Origin: Gemmatimonadota bacterium
GTDB lineage: Bacteria; Gemmatimonadota; Gemmatimonadetes; Gemmatimonadales; GWC2-71-9
DNA: 8,509 nucleotides
Assembly: GCA_003220955.1 (NCBI GenBank)
Contig: QHTW01000138.1
Location: forward strand, 1 to 8,509
Direction of reading: 5' to 3'
Below are positions 7,037 to 8,509 of this stretch, piece after piece. The position numbers and the translations under genes are program-made. The notes under the pieces are model-generated. The model had not been told where the DNA came from, ran no database searches, and saw only the letters and a list, made by a program, of their open reading frames with translations. How positions within the stretch are numbered: position 1 is the stretch's first letter; each line of letters begins with the position of its first letter.

Positions 7037-8322
7037 TGCTGGTCCAACCGCAGGATCGTTTGCAGTAACACGTTCGCGCCGTTCGTCACGTCGTCGGCCC
7101 GAGTCAGCTCGAGCGGCGAGTGGCTGATGCCTTTGACCGACGGCACGAAGATCATGCCCATCGGGCCAATGCGCGCCAGGTCTTGGGCGTCGTGCCCCGC
7201 GCCACTCGGCATCACCTGGCTCGAGAGACCGAGCCCCTGCACCGCGTCGGCAATGACGGTGCGAACGGCGGGTGTGGAGAGCGCCGGCAGGTTGGTGTGC
7301 TGCAGCGTGTAGTCGAGCGTCACGCCGTACTTCTTGGCGCTCGCGAGCGCTTCCTCGTGAATCTGGGTCCAGAGCCGCTCGATCTTTTCGGTCGAGAGAT
7401 CGCGCAGTTCGACAGTCAGATCGACCTGCCCCGGGATGACGTTGGGCGCTCCCGGTTTCACGAGCAGCCGTCCCACCGTGCCGACCTGCCCTCCCTCAAC
7501 CGACCGTACCACCCGATCGACGATCAACACCAACTCGGCGGCGGCCAGCATCGCGTTCTGGCGCCGGTCCATCGGCGTCGTGCCGGCGTGATTCGCGAAA
7601 CCACGCAGCGTCACGTCGTAGTGGTGGATTCCGACGATCCCTTCGACGATCCCGATGTTGATGCCGCGTTCGTCGAGAATACCGCCCTGCTCGATGTGCA
7701 GCTCGACATAGCCGGCGATGGAGCCTGATCCACGGCGCGCCTCGGCGAGGCGCGCCGGATCGCCGCCAATGCGGCGGATCTTCTCGGCCAGTACCACGCC
7801 GTCACGCCCGGGACGGTCGATTTCATCCTGTGGCAGGTCACCAATGAAGCCGCGGCTGCCCGTGAGGCCGCTCTCCTCATCGCACCAGATCACCACGTGC
7901 AGCGGATGACGATTGCGGTAGCCGCGCTCGGCGAGGATGTGCGCGACCTCCACCGCCGAGCAGGATCCGACATCGCCGTCGTAGTTGCCGCCCTCGGGGA
8001 CGGAATCGATGTGGGAACCGAAGAGGATGGGGAGCGTGCCGGATCGAGCAGCGGGTCGCACGCCAAAGATGTTGCCGACCGGATCGACACTGACCGCGAG
8101 GCCCGCTGCTCTCATCAGGTCCATCATGAAGCGGCGACCGGCGACGTCGGCGTCGCTGAAGGCCACGCGGCTCACGCCGCCCTGCGGATTTGCCCCGTAC
8201 TGTGAAAGATCGGCGAGATGCTTGTTCACGCGCGCGCCGTTGACGCGCCAGCTCTTCCAGTTTCCCTGTTTGGGAAGCGCGCTGAGCGCGATGACGGTCT
8301 CGACGAACTCGCGGCGCTTCAC
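7033..8322 (-). CDS. Zn-dependent M20 amidohydrolase, N-carbamoyl-L-amino-acid hydrolase / allantoate amidohydrolase type
   Basis: Seen: 429 residues. Motifs in order: GSHIDSVPEGG.YDGDVG (H104, D115), WCDEESGLTGSRGF (E149/E150), LHIEQG (H209), the dimerisation-domain signature FANHAGTTPMDRRQN (242-256), MPSGAGHDAQ (371-380) and ISHSPLE (H401). Known: this family uses two metal ions to hydrolyse N-carbamoyl amino acids, allantoate, ureidoglycolate or beta-ureidopropionate, releasing ammonia/CO2 or urea-type products; H104, D115, E150, H209 and H401 correspond to the usual ligands. Sequence alone does not settle the substrate, and no allantoinase, hydantoinase or pyrimidine-degradation gene is visible. 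The N-terminus KRREFVETV resembles a twin-arginine signal, but the hydrophobic stretch is very short (about ten residues), so export is uncertain. Start: GTG 8322, with AAGGG about eight bases upstream, one base after the sdhB TGA. Its own TGA overlaps the ndh ATG. Confidence 0.92.
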   Translation of the reverse strand: MKRREFVETVIALSALPKQGNWKSWRVNGARVNKHLADLSQYGANPQGGVSRVAFSDADVAGRRFMMDLMRAAGLAVSVDPVGNIFGVRPAARSGTLPILFGSHIDSVPEGGNYDGDVGSCSAVEVAHILAERGYRNRHPLHVVIWCDEESGLTGSRGFIGDLPQDEIDRPGRDGVVLAEKIRRIGGDPARLAEARRGSGSIAGYVELHIEQGGILDERGINIGIVEGIVGIHHYDVTLRGFANHAGTTPMDRRQNAMLAAAELVLIVDRVVRSVEGGQVGTVGRLLVKPGAPNVIPGQVDLTVELRDLSTEKIERLWTQIHEEALASAKKYGVTLDYTLQHTNLPALSTPAVRTVIADAVQGLGLSSQVMPSGAGHDAQDLARIGPMGMIFVPSVKGISHSPLELTRADDVTNGANVLLQTILRLDQQ

Positions 8323-8323
8323 G

Positions 8324-8509
8324 TCATTTGCCCTTGCCGGTCACCTTTCTCCACAGGGCAGCGAGCGGGTCGTAATTCGCATCGACAACGCGTTCCTTCA
8401 GCGGGATGATGGCGTTATCGGTGATCGTAATCGATTCGGGACACACCTCGGTACAGCACTTGGTGATGTTGCAGAAGCCGATGCCGCCTTCTTGGCGCAG
8501 GTAATTGCG
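8324..8509 (-). CDS. sdhB: Succinate dehydrogenase/fumarate reductase iron-sulfur subunit, C-terminal 61 residues (5' end off the window)
   Basis: Seen: the minus-strand frame from the right edge to TGA 8326-8324 encodes 61 residues containing GIGFCNITKCCTEVCPE, then ITDNAIIPLKERVVD and YDPLAALW. Four cysteines, in the pattern CNITKCCTEVC, match the C-terminal ferredoxin-like cluster-binding region of SdhB/FrdB. Known: SdhB relays electrons from the flavoprotein SdhA through three Fe-S clusters to membrane quinone. The CCTEVCP form belongs to non-proteobacterial SdhB variants. The N-terminal [2Fe-2S] domain is outside the window. The gene ends one base before the amidohydrolase start, implying that transcription continues into it and ndh. 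Direction (succinate oxidation or fumarate reduction) cannot be told from this fragment. Confidence 0.9.
   Translation of the reverse strand, partial: RNYLRQEGGIGFCNITKCCTEVCPESITITDNAIIPLKERVVDANYDPLAALWRKVTGKGK

Noticed and set aside
5906..7312. 468-codon open frame on the plus strand opposite ndh and the amidohydrolase
   Set aside because: It crosses the junction of two well-supported genes on the other strand and has a His/Arg/Asp-rich composition typical of an antisense shadow.
1..8509. tRNA, rRNA, CRISPR array, insertion sequence or phage attachment site
   Set aside because: No spaced direct repeats, terminal inverted repeats, transposase or integrase motifs, or RNA gene signatures were seen in the window.

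Overview
The window is G+C-rich bacterial chromosomal DNA, densely coded, with strongly G/C-biased third positions. Gene content suggests a Gemmatimonadota-like or Acidobacteriota-like soil bacterium: a secreted PSMA-type M28 peptidase with a '...TAQ' signal-peptide end, a DUF5117-type Met-zincin lipoprotein, and an SdhB with a KCCTEVCP cluster motif. That placement is inference from family content, not from a marker gene.

Layout, left to right. (1) Positions 1-4078, minus strand: a DUF5117/Met-zincin lipoprotein metalloprotease (4078->1571), followed downstream by an exported M28 peptidase related to glutamate carboxypeptidase II (1508->1). The M28 gene runs off the left edge exactly at its last zinc-ligand histidine. 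Its signal-peptide codons are built of two opposing clusters of an 8-bp repeat, GCGGTTNN, which form a long hairpin. (2) Positions 4079-4157: a short divergent intergenic region. (3) Positions 4158-5859, plus strand: a membrane hybrid histidine kinase with its own receiver domain, then, after 1 nt, a small membrane-anchored protein with two zinc-ribbon knuckles. (4) Positions 5735-8509, minus strand: the C-terminal end of a succinate dehydrogenase/fumarate reductase iron-sulfur subunit, a Zn-dependent M20 amidohydrolase (N-carbamoyl-amino-acid hydrolase/allantoate amidohydrolase type) and a type II NADH dehydrogenase. The first gap is 1 nt and the second junction is an ATGA overlap, so these three look like one transcription unit. 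This unit converges on the kinase unit with overlapping 3' ends.

How the genes work together: the sdhB-ndh unit supplies two routes of electrons to the quinone pool (succinate and NADH), with an amidohydrolase placed between them. The left pair probably degrades extracellular or periplasmic proteins and peptides. The kinase/zinc-ribbon pair is a candidate membrane signalling module with no periplasmic sensor domain and no separate response regulator in view.

Most notable: the ndh gene appears damaged. Its expected C-terminus (YFFYERAARLITRD, then stop) is present but out of frame, about 7 codons too early, which is best explained by a deletion of about 22 nt. The current reading frame instead continues for 43 residues antisense to the zinc-ribbon gene. 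I found no tRNA, rRNA, CRISPR array, insertion sequence or phage gene, and no clear new defence or biosynthetic system.
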